From an uncultured Marinobacter sp. (GTDB taxonomy: Bacteria; Pseudomonadota; Gammaproteobacteria; Pseudomonadales; Oleiphilaceae), in assembly GCF_946886895.1 (NCBI RefSeq), contig NZ_CAMPJO010000003.1, positions 186,001 to 250,000 of the forward strand: DNA of 64,000 bases, read 5' to 3'. Made by a program: the position numbers and the translations under genes. This document shows positions 46,184-55,528 of this stretch, piece by piece. The notes under the pieces are model-generated. The model had not been told where the DNA came from and did no database searches. It saw only the letters and a list, made by a program, of their open reading frames with translations. Every line of letters starts with the position of its first letter. Within the stretch, counting starts at the first letter, position 1.

Positions 46184-48985
46184 ATGTCGCTACCGCTGGT
46201 TGTTTTACTGCCTTTTCTGGGCGCTATCGCCGCACCCCTGTTTGCCCAGGGCGGCCGAACGGCGATCGCCATTGCCGCATCGGTCCCGGCCCTGATTGCC
46301 CTGGCGGCGCTGTATCCACACTGGGAAACCCTGGCGAACGGCGGAACGGTTCTGCACAGTTACCCCTGGCTACCCACTCTGGGTATTTCTTTCAGTTTCC
46401 GGCTTGATGGCCTGTCGTTGCTGTTCGCGCTGCTGATCCTGGTTATCGGGTTGCTGATCATCCTGTACTCCCGCTATTACCTGAAAGCGCACGAGAATGT
46501 TGGCAAGTTCTATGCCCTGCTGCTCTGTTTCAAGGGCTCCATGCTCGGCATTGTCATGTCCAGCAACCTGTTGCTGATGATGATTTTCTGGGAACTGACC
46601 AGCCTGACGTCGTTCCTGCTGATCAGTTTCTGGAACCACAAACAGGATGCCCGCCGGGGGGCGCGGATGGCCCTGGCGGTGACCGGCGGCGGCGGCCTGG
46701 CGCTGCTGGCAGGCATCCTGATCATTGGCAATATCGTCGGCAGTTTCGAGCTCGACGATGTGCTGGCCGCCGGCGATCAGATCAAGGCCCATGCCATGTA
46801 CCCGGTGGCGCTGACACTGGTGTTGCTGGGGGCGTTTACCAAGTCGGCCCAGTTTCCGTTCCACTTCTGGCTGCCACACGCCATGCAGGCGCCGACCCCG
46901 GTCTCTGCCTACCTGCATTCGGCCACCATGGTCAAGGCCGGCGTCTTCCTGATGGCTCGCCTGTATCCGGCCCTGGCGGGCACCGAGCAGTGGTTCTACA
47001 TGGTGAGTTTTACCGGCATGGCCACGCTGCTGCTGGGCGCCTATGTGGCCATGTTCAAGCACGATCTCAAGGGCTTGCTGGCGTATTCAACGGTCAGTCA
47101 CCTGGGCCTGATTACCCTGCTGTTTGGCATGGGAACCCAACTGGCGGCCGTTGCCGCCGTGTTTCATATAATTAACCATGCCACGTTCAAGGCGTCGCTG
47201 TTCATGGCCGCTGGCATCATCGACCATGAAACCGGCACCCGGGACATGCGACGAATCAACGGGCTGTGGCGCTACATGCCACACACCGCCACCCTGGCCA
47301 TGGTGGCAGCCTCCTCCATGGCCGGTGTACCGCTGCTGAACGGCTTCCTCAGCAAGGAGATGTTTTTTGCCGAATCCCTGGCACTGAACCTGCCCGGGAT
47401 GTGGGCATGGCTGCCGCCGATTGTCGCGACGCTGGCCGGCATTTTTTCCGTGGCCTATTCCGCCCGTTTTATCCACGATGTTTTCTTCAATGGCAAACCG
47501 GTTGATCTGCCCATCTACCCGCCCCATGAGCCGCCCAGGTACATGAAGTTTCCGGTGGAGATACTGGTGTTTACCTGTGTCATGGTGGGCATGTTCCCGG
47601 CCATTTCGGTGGGCCCGCTGCTTTACGCCGCCGCATCCGCAACCCTCGGTGGCAGTGTTCCGGATTACCAATTAACAATTATCCATGGCCTCAACCTGCC
47701 GCTGCTGATGAGTTTTGCCGCCTTCTTTGGAGGTTTACTGATGTACAGCCAGCGTCAGCGTTTCTTTGATTTTCACGCCCGCTTCCGTGAAATAGACGAA
47801 AAAGCGGTGTTCGAAGCCATTGTGGCCCGGTGCGTTGGCCTGGCCCACCGGTTTACCACAAGAATCGAAAACGGCGCCCTGCAACGCTACAGCCTGCTGC
47901 TGGTGGTTGCGGTAATCGCTGTGGCGGTGGCGCCCCTGGCCAGCCTGGGTGTGTTTGTCGGTAAAACCGGTTTGAGCCCGATAGACTGGCCGACGGCCTT
48001 TGCCGCCGGCGTGCTGATCGTGTCTGCCTTCGCCACCGCCCTCATGCATCGGGAACGGTTCTTTGCCCTGGTCCTGCTGAGCGTGGTCGGCCTGTTGGTG
48101 GCGTTGGGCTTTGCCCGGTTTTCCGCGCCCGATCTCGCCATGACCCAGTTGTCCGTGGAAGTAGTCACCATCGTGCTGCTGATGCTCGCGCTCTACTACA
48201 TGCCCTCCTGGACACCCCTGGAAACCTCGATACCCAGACGTATTCGCGACATTGTCATCGCTTTGGTAGCCGGCGTAGGCATGACCCTGGTAACGCTGGC
48301 CATGCTCACCCGGCCGTTCAGTTCCATTTCGTGGTTTTTCCTGGAAAACAGCAAACCCGGCGGTGGCGGAACCAATGTGGTGAACGTGATCCTGGTGGAC
48401 TTCCGGGGTTTCGATACCCTCGGCGAGATTACCGTTCTGGCCATTGCCGCCCTGGGCATCTACGCCATGCTCAAGAACACCATGCTGACACCGCCCGCCG
48501 GTGACGGCCAGGGCCACCCCTGGACCCGGGATGCCCACCCGATGATGCTGGCGCAGATCGCTCGGCCCATGCTGCCCCTGGCGCTGATGGTGTCGGCCTT
48601 CATCTTCCTGAGGGGGCACAACCTGCCTGGCGGCGGCTTCATTGCCGGCCTGATCACCTCGGTGGCACTGATTCTCCAGTACATCGCCAGTGGCATGATC
48701 TGGACCGAACACCGGATTTCCTTCCGGTACCATAATGTCATCGGGCTCGGCCTGCTGTTTGCCACCATTACCGGGGCCGGTAGCCTTGCTTTCGGGTACC
48801 CCTTCCTCACGTCCACCTTCGGCTACATTACCTGGCCGGTGGTGGGCAAATTCGAGGTCGCCTCCGCCATGATGTTTGACCTGGGCGTGTATCTGACGGT
48901 GATCGGTGCCACCTTGCTGGCCCTGGTCAGCATTGGCCGGCTGTCTCCCCACTCCGCCATCAAGAGCAAAAAGGAGGGCGCGTAA
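46184..48985 (+). CDS. mrpA: Mrp Na+/H+ antiporter subunit A with fused MrpB domain
   Basis: A 933-residue protein from the ATG at 46184, behind a GAGG site. The first 650 residues are the NuoL/ND5-like antiporter fold, with the conserved Glu of MMIFWELTSLTSFLLISFWN. Lys residues and the proton-path helix are in TKSAQFPFHFWLPHAMQAPTPVSAYLHSATMVKAG. The last 140 residues (MLAQIARPMLPLALMVSAFIFLRGHNLPGGGFIAG on) are the MrpB domain, fused as in PhaAB. The Mrp complex couples proton entry to Na+ extrusion. Confidence 0.93.
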   Translation: MSLPLVVLLPFLGAIAAPLFAQGGRTAIAIAASVPALIALAALYPHWETLANGGTVLHSYPWLPTLGISFSFRLDGLSLLFALLILVIGLLIILYSRYYLKAHENVGKFYALLLCFKGSMLGIVMSSNLLLMMIFWELTSLTSFLLISFWNHKQDARRGARMALAVTGGGGLALLAGILIIGNIVGSFELDDVLAAGDQIKAHAMYPVALTLVLLGAFTKSAQFPFHFWLPHAMQAPTPVSAYLHSATMVKAGVFLMARLYPALAGTEQWFYMVSFTGMATLLLGAYVAMFKHDLKGLLAYSTVSHLGLITLLFGMGTQLAAVAAVFHIINHATFKASLFMAAGIIDHETGTRDMRRINGLWRYMPHTATLAMVAASSMAGVPLLNGFLSKEMFFAESLALNLPGMWAWLPPIVATLAGIFSVAYSARFIHDVFFNGKPVDLPIYPPHEPPRYMKFPVEILVFTCVMVGMFPAISVGPLLYAAASATLGGSVPDYQLTIIHGLNLPLLMSFAAFFGGLLMYSQRQRFFDFHARFREIDEKAVFEAIVARCVGLAHRFTTRIENGALQRYSLLLVVAVIAVAVAPLASLGVFVGKTGLSPIDWPTAFAAGVLIVSAFATALMHRERFFALVLLSVVGLLVALGFARFSAPDLAMTQLSVEVVTIVLLMLALYYMPSWTPLETSIPRRIRDIVIALVAGVGMTLVTLAMLTRPFSSISWFFLENSKPGGGGTNVVNVILVDFRGFDTLGEITVLAIAALGIYAMLKNTMLTPPAGDGQGHPWTRDAHPMMLAQIARPMLPLALMVSAFIFLRGHNLPGGGFIAGLITSVALILQYIASGMIWTEHRISFRYHNVIGLGLLFATITGAGSLAFGYPFLTSTFGYITWPVVGKFEVASAMMFDLGVYLTVIGATLLALVSIGRLSPHSAIKSKKEGA

Positions 48986-49353
48986 TGGAGCTTGTATTCG
49001 CACTGGTGATCGGTGCCCTGACGGCGTCGGGTGTGTACCTGCTGTTACGGGCCAGAACTTTTCCAGTAGTCGTTGGCCTGACCCTTCTCTCCTATGGCGT
49101 TAACCTGTTCCTGTTTTCCACGGGGCGGCTGGTGACCGGCCAGCAGCCGATCATCGGCAGCGCCGCCAGCTATACCGACCCGCTGCCCCAGGCTCTGGTA
49201 CTGACCGCCATCGTCATCGGGTTCGCCATGACCGCGTTTGTGGTGGTGCTGTCATTACGAAGCCTCGCCGATCACGACGACGACCATGTCGACGGTCGCC
49301 GTAACGAAGCTCCGGACACGCAAACGGATGACGGGGAGGCGCACCGCCGATGA
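48985..49353 (+). CDS. mrpC: Mrp antiporter subunit C (NuoK-like)
   Basis: A 122-residue membrane subunit with three spans, similar to NuoK. It starts MELVFALVIGALTASGVYLLLRA and contains LLSYGVNLFLFSTG and SYTDPLPQALVLTAIVIGFAMTAFVVVL, the MrpC hallmark region. The hydrophilic Asp-rich tail (DHDDDHVDGRRNEAPD) is typical. The ATG overlaps the mrpA stop (TAATG), and the stop overlaps mrpD, so translation is coupled. Confidence 0.93.
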   Translation: MELVFALVIGALTASGVYLLLRARTFPVVVGLTLLSYGVNLFLFSTGRLVTGQQPIIGSAASYTDPLPQALVLTAIVIGFAMTAFVVVLSLRSLADHDDDHVDGRRNEAPDTQTDDGEAHRR

Positions 49354-50867
49354 ACCACTGGCTTATTGCACCCATTGTAATTCCCCTGCTGGGCGGTATC
49401 GTTCAGGTTTTCATGGGCTATGCACCGATCAGTCTGCGCCGGACGCTGGCGCTCGCCACCACGGTTATGATCCTGGTGTCCGCGATTGTCCTCCTGGTCC
49501 TGGCCGACGATGGCAGTTACCGGATCTACGCCTTCGGCAACTGGCAACCACCCTTCGGCATCATTCTGGTACTCGACCGGCTGGCAGCCCTGATGCTGCT
49601 GGTCACTGCCGTACTCGCCCTGTTCTGTCACCTCTACGCCATCGGTGGCGCCGATGAGGGCAACCGCCAGTTTCACGGGCTGTTCCTGTTCCAACTGATG
49701 GGTCTGAACATCGCCTTCCTCACGGGCGACCTGTTCAACCTGTTCGTAGCCTTTGAGGTACTGCTGATCGCCTCCTACGGGCTGCTGATGCACGGTGGCG
49801 GCACCGCGCGAACCATCCCCGGCCTGCACTACGTGGTGCTGAACCTGGTCGGCTCGGCGATCTTCCTGATCAGCGTCGGCATCATCTACAGCGTTACCGG
49901 CACCCTGAACATGGCCGACCTGGCGATAAAGGTCCGGGACCTGTCGGGCGCCGACCTGGATCTTGTCCGCGCCGGCGGCATGATGCTGCTGGTGGTCTTC
50001 GGCCTGAAAGCCGCCATCCTGCCCCTGTGTTTCTGGTTACCAAAAGCCTACGCCAAGGCCACTGCGCCAGTGGCCGCTCTGTTTGCGGTTATGACCAAGG
50101 TCGGTATCTACGCCATCCTGCGGGTGTACCTGCTGATTTTCGGTGACAACGCCGGCCCCCTCGCCAATCTGGGCATGGACTGGCTGTTCCCGCTGGCCCT
50201 GATCACCCTGGCCATGGGCGTGATTGGCGCCCTGGGCGCGAACAACCTGAAAACCCTGATCGCCTGGCAGGTGATCATTTCGGTCGGTACGATGCTGGCT
50301 CCGGTGGCCCTCGGATCGCAGGCGGGGCTGTCGGCGGCCCTGTTCTACCTGCTGAGCACCACCTTCACGGTCGGCGGCCTGTTCCTGGTCTCCGAACTGG
50401 TGGCAAACCAGCGCGGAAGCGCCGGCGACGGGATTGTCACTGCTCCGAAAATGCACAATCGCACCTTCCTGAGCGTGCTGTTTCTGGTGGGTGCCGTGGC
50501 TGCCGCCGGGATACCGCCGCTGAGCGGCTTTTTCGGCAAGATACTGATTCTGCAATCGGTGCAGTCCGGATCGGAAATGGCCTGGCTCTGGTCGGTACTG
50601 CTGACCGGCAGCTTCCTGACCGTGATCGCCTACAGCCGGGCCGGCAGCATTGTCTTCTGGCGCACGGTGGATGGCCACCTCGAACGCCCTGAACCCCTGA
50701 ACGGGCGGGTGTCGGCGGCGGCCGGCGCGCTGATCGCCCTGACGGTCGCCATTGTTGTACTGGCAGGCCCCGTCACCCGTTACACAGACGCCACGGCGGC
50801 GCAACTGCACAACACCGATGCGTATACCGCCATCCTGCAGATTCCCATGGTCGCGGAGGGTCACTGA
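49350..50867 (+). CDS. mrpD: Mrp antiporter subunit D
   Basis: A 505-residue NuoM/NuoN-like membrane subunit, with MrpA the antiporter core. It carries LFNLFVAFEVLLIASYGLLMHG with the conserved Glu, KAAILPLCFWLPKAYAKATAPVAALFAVMTKVGIYAILR and the lysines in those helices, followed by GIPPLSGFFGKILIL. About 14 spans are expected. It overlaps mrpC by 4 bases and mrpE by one. Confidence 0.95.
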   Translation: MNHWLIAPIVIPLLGGIVQVFMGYAPISLRRTLALATTVMILVSAIVLLVLADDGSYRIYAFGNWQPPFGIILVLDRLAALMLLVTAVLALFCHLYAIGGADEGNRQFHGLFLFQLMGLNIAFLTGDLFNLFVAFEVLLIASYGLLMHGGGTARTIPGLHYVVLNLVGSAIFLISVGIIYSVTGTLNMADLAIKVRDLSGADLDLVRAGGMMLLVVFGLKAAILPLCFWLPKAYAKATAPVAALFAVMTKVGIYAILRVYLLIFGDNAGPLANLGMDWLFPLALITLAMGVIGALGANNLKTLIAWQVIISVGTMLAPVALGSQAGLSAALFYLLSTTFTVGGLFLVSELVANQRGSAGDGIVTAPKMHNRTFLSVLFLVGAVAAAGIPPLSGFFGKILILQSVQSGSEMAWLWSVLLTGSFLTVIAYSRAGSIVFWRTVDGHLERPEPLNGRVSAAAGALIALTVAIVVLAGPVTRYTDATAAQLHNTDAYTAILQIPMVAEGH

Positions 50868-51355
50868 TGCTGGATCGACTGAGTTTTCCGCAACCCTGGC
50901 TGAGTGCCATCCTGTTCACCACCTGGCAATTCCTGAACAATGAATTGTCTGGTGCCAGCGTCGTCATGGGCCTGTTTCTGGCCTGGCTGATCCCCCAGAT
51001 CACGGCGGGGTTCTGGCCGGAACGCCCCGTGTTCGCCAGACCCTGGCGGGTACCGGCCTATCTGGCCCGGCTGGTCAAGGATATTATCGTGGCAAGCTTC
51101 TCGGTCGCCCGGCTGATTCTCAGCCCGCGCCAGCCACGACCGGTGTTCGTCTGCTACCCTCTGCAACTGGAACATCCCCTGGCCATCACCATTCTGGCCA
51201 GCACCATTTCACTGACCCCTGGAACCGTCAGTGCCGATGTCAGTGAGGATCGAAAAACCCTGCTTGTTCACACCCTGGATGCCGGCAGCGAACAGGAAGT
51301 CATCGACGCCATCCACGAGCGTTATGAAAAGCCACTGATGGAGATGTTCCAATGA
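50867..51355 (+). CDS. mrpE: Mrp antiporter subunit E
   Basis: A 162-residue subunit with two N-terminal membrane spans and a C-terminal soluble domain. ASTISLTPGTVSADVSEDRKTLLVHTLDA is the MrpE signature. The domain sits on the cytoplasmic side and is needed for assembly rather than ion movement. It starts in overlap with the mrpD stop and ends overlapping mrpF by 4 bases. Confidence 0.94.
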   Translation: MLDRLSFPQPWLSAILFTTWQFLNNELSGASVVMGLFLAWLIPQITAGFWPERPVFARPWRVPAYLARLVKDIIVASFSVARLILSPRQPRPVFVCYPLQLEHPLAITILASTISLTPGTVSADVSEDRKTLLVHTLDAGSEQEVIDAIHERYEKPLMEMFQ

Positions 51356-51621
51356 TGACAGCTGCTCTCTACATCACCATTGCCATGGTCACACTGGCCG
51401 CCGTGCTGAATGTCTGGCGCCTGATCAAGGGGCCAGATGCGCCGGACCGGGTACTGGCGCTCGATACCCTTTACGTCAATGCCATCGCCCTGATCATCCT
51501 GCTCGGCATCACCCTGGGGACCCGCCTGTACCTGGAGTCAGCGCTGCTGATTGCAGTGATGGGCTTTGTCGGTACCGTGGCGATGGGAAAATACCTGAAG
51601 CGGGGCAGTGTCATTGAATAA
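51352..51621 (+). CDS. mrpF: Mrp antiporter subunit F
   Basis: An 89-residue subunit with three membrane spans. The conserved RLIKGPDAPDRVLALDTLYVNAIALIILLGI includes the charged loop between spans 1 and 2 that marks MrpF. The length is typical. It is translationally coupled to mrpE, with 39 bases to mrpG. Confidence 0.94.
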   Translation: MMTAALYITIAMVTLAAVLNVWRLIKGPDAPDRVLALDTLYVNAIALIILLGITLGTRLYLESALLIAVMGFVGTVAMGKYLKRGSVIE

Positions 51622-51660
51622 CCGACCCCCTTTATCCAGCCTTCCGGGAGGACACAGCAC

Positions 51661-51993
51661 ATGAGCCAGATCGCCGAATACCTGGTTTCCGCCCTGCTTC
51701 TGCTGGGTGGCGCATTCACACTCATTGGCGCGCTGGGCCTGGTTCGGCTGCCAGATTTTTACACCCGGCTGCACGGTCCCACCAAGGCCACCACTCTGGG
51801 TGTCGGCGCCATCATGCTCAGCTCGGTGATCTATTTCATCAGCCGCGGCGGAGAGCTCGGCATCTCGGAAATACTGATTACCGTGTTTCTGTTCATCACT
51901 GCCCCGGTCAGCGCCAACATTCTCGCCAAGGCCGCCATGCACATGGGTGTAAAACCCACAAGCGAGACCCGGGGCAAGCCCTGGGAACAGTGA
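51661..51993 (+). CDS. mrpG: Mrp antiporter subunit G
   Basis: A 110-residue last subunit with three spans. The signature GALGLVRLPDFYTRLHGPTKATTLGVGAIML is present, with the LPDFYxRLH motif typical of MrpG. The tail (KPTSETRGKPWEQ) is cytoplasmic. It closes the six-gene operon, whose order A(B)-C-D-E-F-G is standard. Confidence 0.94.
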   Translation: MSQIAEYLVSALLLLGGAFTLIGALGLVRLPDFYTRLHGPTKATTLGVGAIMLSSVIYFISRGGELGISEILITVFLFITAPVSANILAKAAMHMGVKPTSETRGKPWEQ

Positions 51994-52040
51994 CCAGCCC
52001 GGGCAACCTGGCCGGGGCTGAACAGCCCTGAAATTTGTCA

Positions 52041-52068
52041 TTGGACTTACGTAAATTTGCCGTATAGT
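52041..52068 (+). promoter_or_regulatory. Probable sigma-70 promoter of ppnP
   Basis: TTGGAC (52041-52046) and TATAGT (52063-52068) are separated by 16 bases. TTACGTAA, a perfect palindrome, lies between the two elements. The ppnP ATG is 33 bases downstream of the -10, with AGGAG in between. Confidence 0.6.
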
Positions 52069-52101
52069 AGGCCGCCAATACACTTTGAGGAGACAGCACG
52101 T

Positions 52102-52383
52102 ATGCTGCACGTGAATGAATATTTTGACGGCAAGGCCAAGTCCATTGCCTTTCAGACCTCGACACTGCCGGCCACCGTGGGTGTGATCAGCCCGGGCGAG
52201 TATGAATTCGGTACCAGCAAGAAGGAAACCATGACCGTCATCAGCGGTGCCCTGACCGTGATGCTGCCGGGCATGGAGGAGTGGATGACCTACGGCGCGG
52301 GCGAAAGTTTTGACGTGGCCGGCCAGGCCAGCTTCAAGGCGAAAACCGATATCGACACAGCCTACCTCTGCACCTACGAATAA
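52102..52383 (+). CDS. ppnP: Pyrimidine/purine nucleoside phosphorylase (DUF1255)
   Basis: A 93-residue cupin-fold protein that phosphorolyses many nucleosides. It begins [17 protein letters not shown] and shows [31 protein letters not shown], the PpnP signature, and ends YLCTYE. The length equals E. coli PpnP (94). The promoter lies directly upstream. The stop codon is embedded in an in-frame 18-base tandem duplication, which repeats the last codons CTYE plus TAA. Confidence 0.95.
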   Translation: MLHVNEYFDGKAKSIAFQTSTLPATVGVISPGEYEFGTSKKETMTVISGALTVMLPGMEEWMTYGAGESFDVAGQASFKAKTDIDTAYLCTYE

Positions 52384-52403
52384 CAGTGCACCTACGAATA
52401 ACA
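52369..52403 (+). repeat. 18-bp tandem duplication over the ppnP stop codon
   Basis: TGCACCTACGAATAACA occurs at 52369-52385 and again at 52387-52403, a period of 18 in frame. A second TAA therefore follows the first, preceded by the same CTYE codons. Read-through would add only QCTYE. Confidence 0.9.
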
Positions 52404-52555
52404 TCTGAAATCGCAGAGCGCTCCAGCCGCTCCACCTAAGCGGCGGATCGCCCGGCGATTTTTTCACTTTTCACGGTTTCGGTTTCATCCGATCTGTGTC
52501 AGATTTACCCCTGCTTCTCGCGATAACACCAATAATGAGTAAGAGGTAAGGCGTC

Positions 52556-54199
52556 ATGACACAGACCCGAATTCTCCCCCCGGCAGACAATGCCCACCAG
52601 TACCCCCTGTTGATCAAGCAGTTGTTACTCTCTGGCCCGCGTTACAACCCGGACCAGGAGATCGTTTACAGCAATCACAGCAAATACACCTATACCGATC
52701 TGGTGGAACGCATTCACCGCCTGGCCAACGCCCTGACCGACGCCGGCGTCAAGCCGGGCGATACCGTGGCGGTAATGGACTGGGACACCCCGCGTTATCT
52801 GGAGTGCTTCTTTGCGGTGCCGATGATTGGCGCGGTACTGCACACCATTAACGTTCGCCTGTCACCGGATCAGATCGTCTACACCATGAATCATGCCGAG
52901 GATGACCTGGTCCTGGTACACGATGATTTCCTGCCGATCCTGGACGCGGTGAAATCCCAGATCAAAACCGTCAAGGCCTACATCCAGCTCACCGATGAGG
53001 CCCCGGCTCAATCCACGGGCCTGGAGACCGTGGGCGAGTATGAAGCGCTTCTGGCCAAATCCGCCTATCACTTCGATTTCCCGGACTTCGACGAAAACAG
53101 CGTTGCCACCACCTTTTACACCACCGGCACCACCGGCAACCCGAAAGGCGTGTTTTTTTCCCACCGCCAGCTGGTACTGCACACGCTGGCGATAACCGGC
53201 TCACTATCAGCCTATGATGAAATGCCCCTGCTGCGTTCGTCGTCGGTGTACATGCCGGTCACCCCCATGTTCCACGTGCATGCCTGGGGTGTGCCCTACG
53301 CAGCCACCATGCTGGGCATAAAACAGGTTTACCCCGGCCGCTATGAGCCCGAAATGCTGGTGGACCTGCTCAAGGCGCACAAGGTCACTTTCTCTCACTG
53401 CGTGCCCACCATCATGCAGATGATGATGGCCACCGAGTCCATCAAAACCGCCGACCTGAGCAACTGGCATGTGCTGATCGGTGGCAGCGCCCTGACCCGG
53501 GGCCTGTGTGACGCCGGAGCCCGGCTGGGCATCCGCATGTACACCGGTTACGGCATGTCGGAGACCTGCCCGCTATTGAGCACCTCTCACCTGACACCCG
53601 AGGATCTGGAGCTGCCACTGGCGGAGCAGACCAGCAAGCGGATCAAGACCGGTGTCGCGGTCCCCATGGTGCAACTGGAGGTGGTGGATCCCTCCGGGCA
53701 GCCGGTCGCCCACGATGGTGAAGCCAAGGGTGAAGTCGTTACCCGGGCGCCCTGGCTGACCCAGAGTTACTTCAAGGAACCGGAAAAAGGCGAGGAGCTC
53801 TGGCAGGGTGGCTGGCTGCACACCGGTGATGTCGCCTCCATGGAGCCCGACAACACCCTGGTCATCAAGGACCGGATCAAGGACGTGATCAAGACCGGCG
53901 GCGAATGGCTCTCTTCCCTGGATCTGGAGAACCTGATCAGCCAGCACCCGGCGGTGGCGGCCGCGGCGGTGGTCGGCGTACCGGATGAAAAGTGGGGTGA
54001 GCGCCCCCATGCGTTGGTTACCCTCAGGCCCGGCGAGCAGGCGGGTATTGAGGACATTCAGAACCACCTGAAGCAGTTCGTGGACAGTGGCGAAATCAAC
54101 AAGTGGGCGATCCCCGAACAAATTGATTTCGTAGAGGATATCCCGAAAACCAGCGTAGGCAAGATCAACAAGAAGCTGATCCGGGATCAGTTGAAGTAG
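52556..54199 (+). CDS. Medium/long-chain fatty-acid--CoA ligase (AlkK-like)
   Basis: A 547-residue ATP-dependent acyl-CoA ligase. The AMP-binding P-loop is TTFYTTGTTGNPKGVFFSHRQL, with YTGYGMSETCPLLS in the A5 region. The C-terminal end has HTGDVASMEPDNTLVIKDRIKDVIKTGGEWLSSLDLENLI and the catalytic Lys in PKTSVGKINKKLIRDQLK. The overall layout fits the medium-chain AlkK group (about 540-550 residues) rather than FadD. It activates fatty acids for beta-oxidation and ends at a strong terminator. Confidence 0.9.
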   Translation: MTQTRILPPADNAHQYPLLIKQLLLSGPRYNPDQEIVYSNHSKYTYTDLVERIHRLANALTDAGVKPGDTVAVMDWDTPRYLECFFAVPMIGAVLHTINVRLSPDQIVYTMNHAEDDLVLVHDDFLPILDAVKSQIKTVKAYIQLTDEAPAQSTGLETVGEYEALLAKSAYHFDFPDFDENSVATTFYTTGTTGNPKGVFFSHRQLVLHTLAITGSLSAYDEMPLLRSSSVYMPVTPMFHVHAWGVPYAATMLGIKQVYPGRYEPEMLVDLLKAHKVTFSHCVPTIMQMMMATESIKTADLSNWHVLIGGSALTRGLCDAGARLGIRMYTGYGMSETCPLLSTSHLTPEDLELPLAEQTSKRIKTGVAVPMVQLEVVDPSGQPVAHDGEAKGEVVTRAPWLTQSYFKEPEKGEELWQGGWLHTGDVASMEPDNTLVIKDRIKDVIKTGGEWLSSLDLENLISQHPAVAAAAVVGVPDEKWGERPHALVTLRPGEQAGIEDIQNHLKQFVDSGEINKWAIPEQIDFVEDIPKTSVGKINKKLIRDQLK

Positions 54200-54220
54200 C
54201 AAGGGGCGGAGCAGGCCCCG

Positions 54221-54254
54221 GGATCAGATGAACGCGTTCATCTGATCCTTTTTT
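54221..54254 (+). terminator. Rho-independent terminator of the acyl-CoA ligase gene
   Basis: A perfect stem GGATCAGATGAA/TTCATCTGATCC with a short CGCG loop is followed by six T residues on the plus strand. It abuts the 3' end of dadA, which is on the other strand. Confidence 0.93.
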
Positions 54255-55506
54255 ATACACCGGAAAACGTAAAGTCCACCTCCGGTTTACGCCCGTCAAT
54301 GATATCCGCCAGCGCCGCCGCCGAGCCGCAGGAGTGCGTCCAGCCCAGCGTACCGTGACCGGTATTCAGGTACAGGTTGGCAAAATGGCTTTTACCAATA
54401 TAAGGCACATTGGACGGCGTCGCCGGGCGCAGTCCGGTCCAGAACTCGGCCTGGTCCCAGTGGCCGGCTTCCGGCATGATCTCAGCCGCACGGCGCACAA
54501 TGGCCCGGCAGCGGGTAAAGTTCAGTTGACGGCTATAACCACTCAGCTCCGCCGTGCCGGCCACCCGCAGGCGGTCACCCAGGCGGGAAAACACCAGTTT
54601 GTACTCGTCATCGGTCAGACTGACCTTGAACGCCGCAGCCTCGTTTTTAACCGGTACAGTAATCGAATAACCTTTGGCGGGATAGATGTTCAGGGACAGC
54701 CCGATCCTGCGGGCCAGGATGGCACTGTAGCTGCCCAGGCTCAGCACGTAAGCGTCGGCCCGCAGGGTTTCGTGGTGGCCATCGGTGACGGTCTGGACCC
54801 CGAGAATACGCTCACTGGCCTGCTCAAACGCCAGGATCTCGGTGCCATAACGAAACTCGACACCGGCCTCGGCGCAACGTTGCGCCAGATTCCGGGTAAA
54901 CTTGCGGGCATCGCCGGACTCATCCTCCGAGGTGTAGGTTGCCCCCGCGATCCGATGCCGGACCGGCTTGAGTGCCGGCTCCAGCTCGATGGCCCGGTCA
55001 GCGTCAATCACCTGCCGGTCGCACCCCAGGTCCTGCATGATCCGGGTGGGCCCCATGGCCGCCCGGAACTCGGACGGGCTGGTATAGAAGTGCAGAATGC
55101 CCTTCTCCAACTGGTCATACTCAACGCCGGCCTCCTTGCGGAGAGCCCGCAACTGGCTGCGGCTGTAGGTGCCCAGATTGACGATCTGACGAATATTGTG
55201 AGCCGCACGGCCAGACGTGCACTGGGCCAGGAACGCCATCGCCCAGCGCCACTGGGCCGGATCCAGCCGGGGCCGAAACAACAGAGGCGCTTCCGGTTGG
55301 GTCAACCATTTCAGGATTTTCAACGGTGCCGATGGATTGGCCCAGGGTTGCGCATGGGACACTGAAATCTGGCCGCCGTTCGCATAACTGGTTTCCGATC
55401 CGGCCTGGTTCTGTCGGTCAACGACCGTCACCCGGTGCCCCTGTTTCTGCAGGAACCAGGCGGTGGTCACGCCAACCACACCCGCGCCCAGAACCAGTAC
55501 ATGCAT
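54253..55506 (-). CDS. dadA: D-amino acid dehydrogenase small subunit
   Basis: A 417-residue FAD enzyme that oxidises D-amino acids, classically D-alanine, to 2-oxo acids, passing electrons to the respiratory chain. The FAD-binding GAGVVGVTTAW is at 7-17, followed by the ETSYANGGQIS segment characteristic of DadA. PATPSNVPYIGKS and NTGHGTLGWTHSCGSAAALAD end the protein. The length is near that of E. coli DadA (432). No dadX racemase lies nearby. It is the last of three closely spaced minus-strand genes. Confidence 0.93.
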   Translation of the reverse strand: MHVLVLGAGVVGVTTAWFLQKQGHRVTVVDRQNQAGSETSYANGGQISVSHAQPWANPSAPLKILKWLTQPEAPLLFRPRLDPAQWRWAMAFLAQCTSGRAAHNIRQIVNLGTYSRSQLRALRKEAGVEYDQLEKGILHFYTSPSEFRAAMGPTRIMQDLGCDRQVIDADRAIELEPALKPVRHRIAGATYTSEDESGDARKFTRNLAQRCAEAGVEFRYGTEILAFEQASERILGVQTVTDGHHETLRADAYVLSLGSYSAILARRIGLSLNIYPAKGYSITVPVKNEAAAFKVSLTDDEYKLVFSRLGDRLRVAGTAELSGYSRQLNFTRCRAIVRRAAEIMPEAGHWDQAEFWTGLRPATPSNVPYIGKSHFANLYLNTGHGTLGWTHSCGSAAALADIIDGRKPEVDFTFSGV

Positions 55507-55528
55507 GCTTACCTCCGGTTAAATTCAG

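Noticed and set aside
47735..49003. 422-residue minus-strand reading frame
   Set aside because: Antisense of mrpA, His/Gly/Gln-rich with no recognisable domain.
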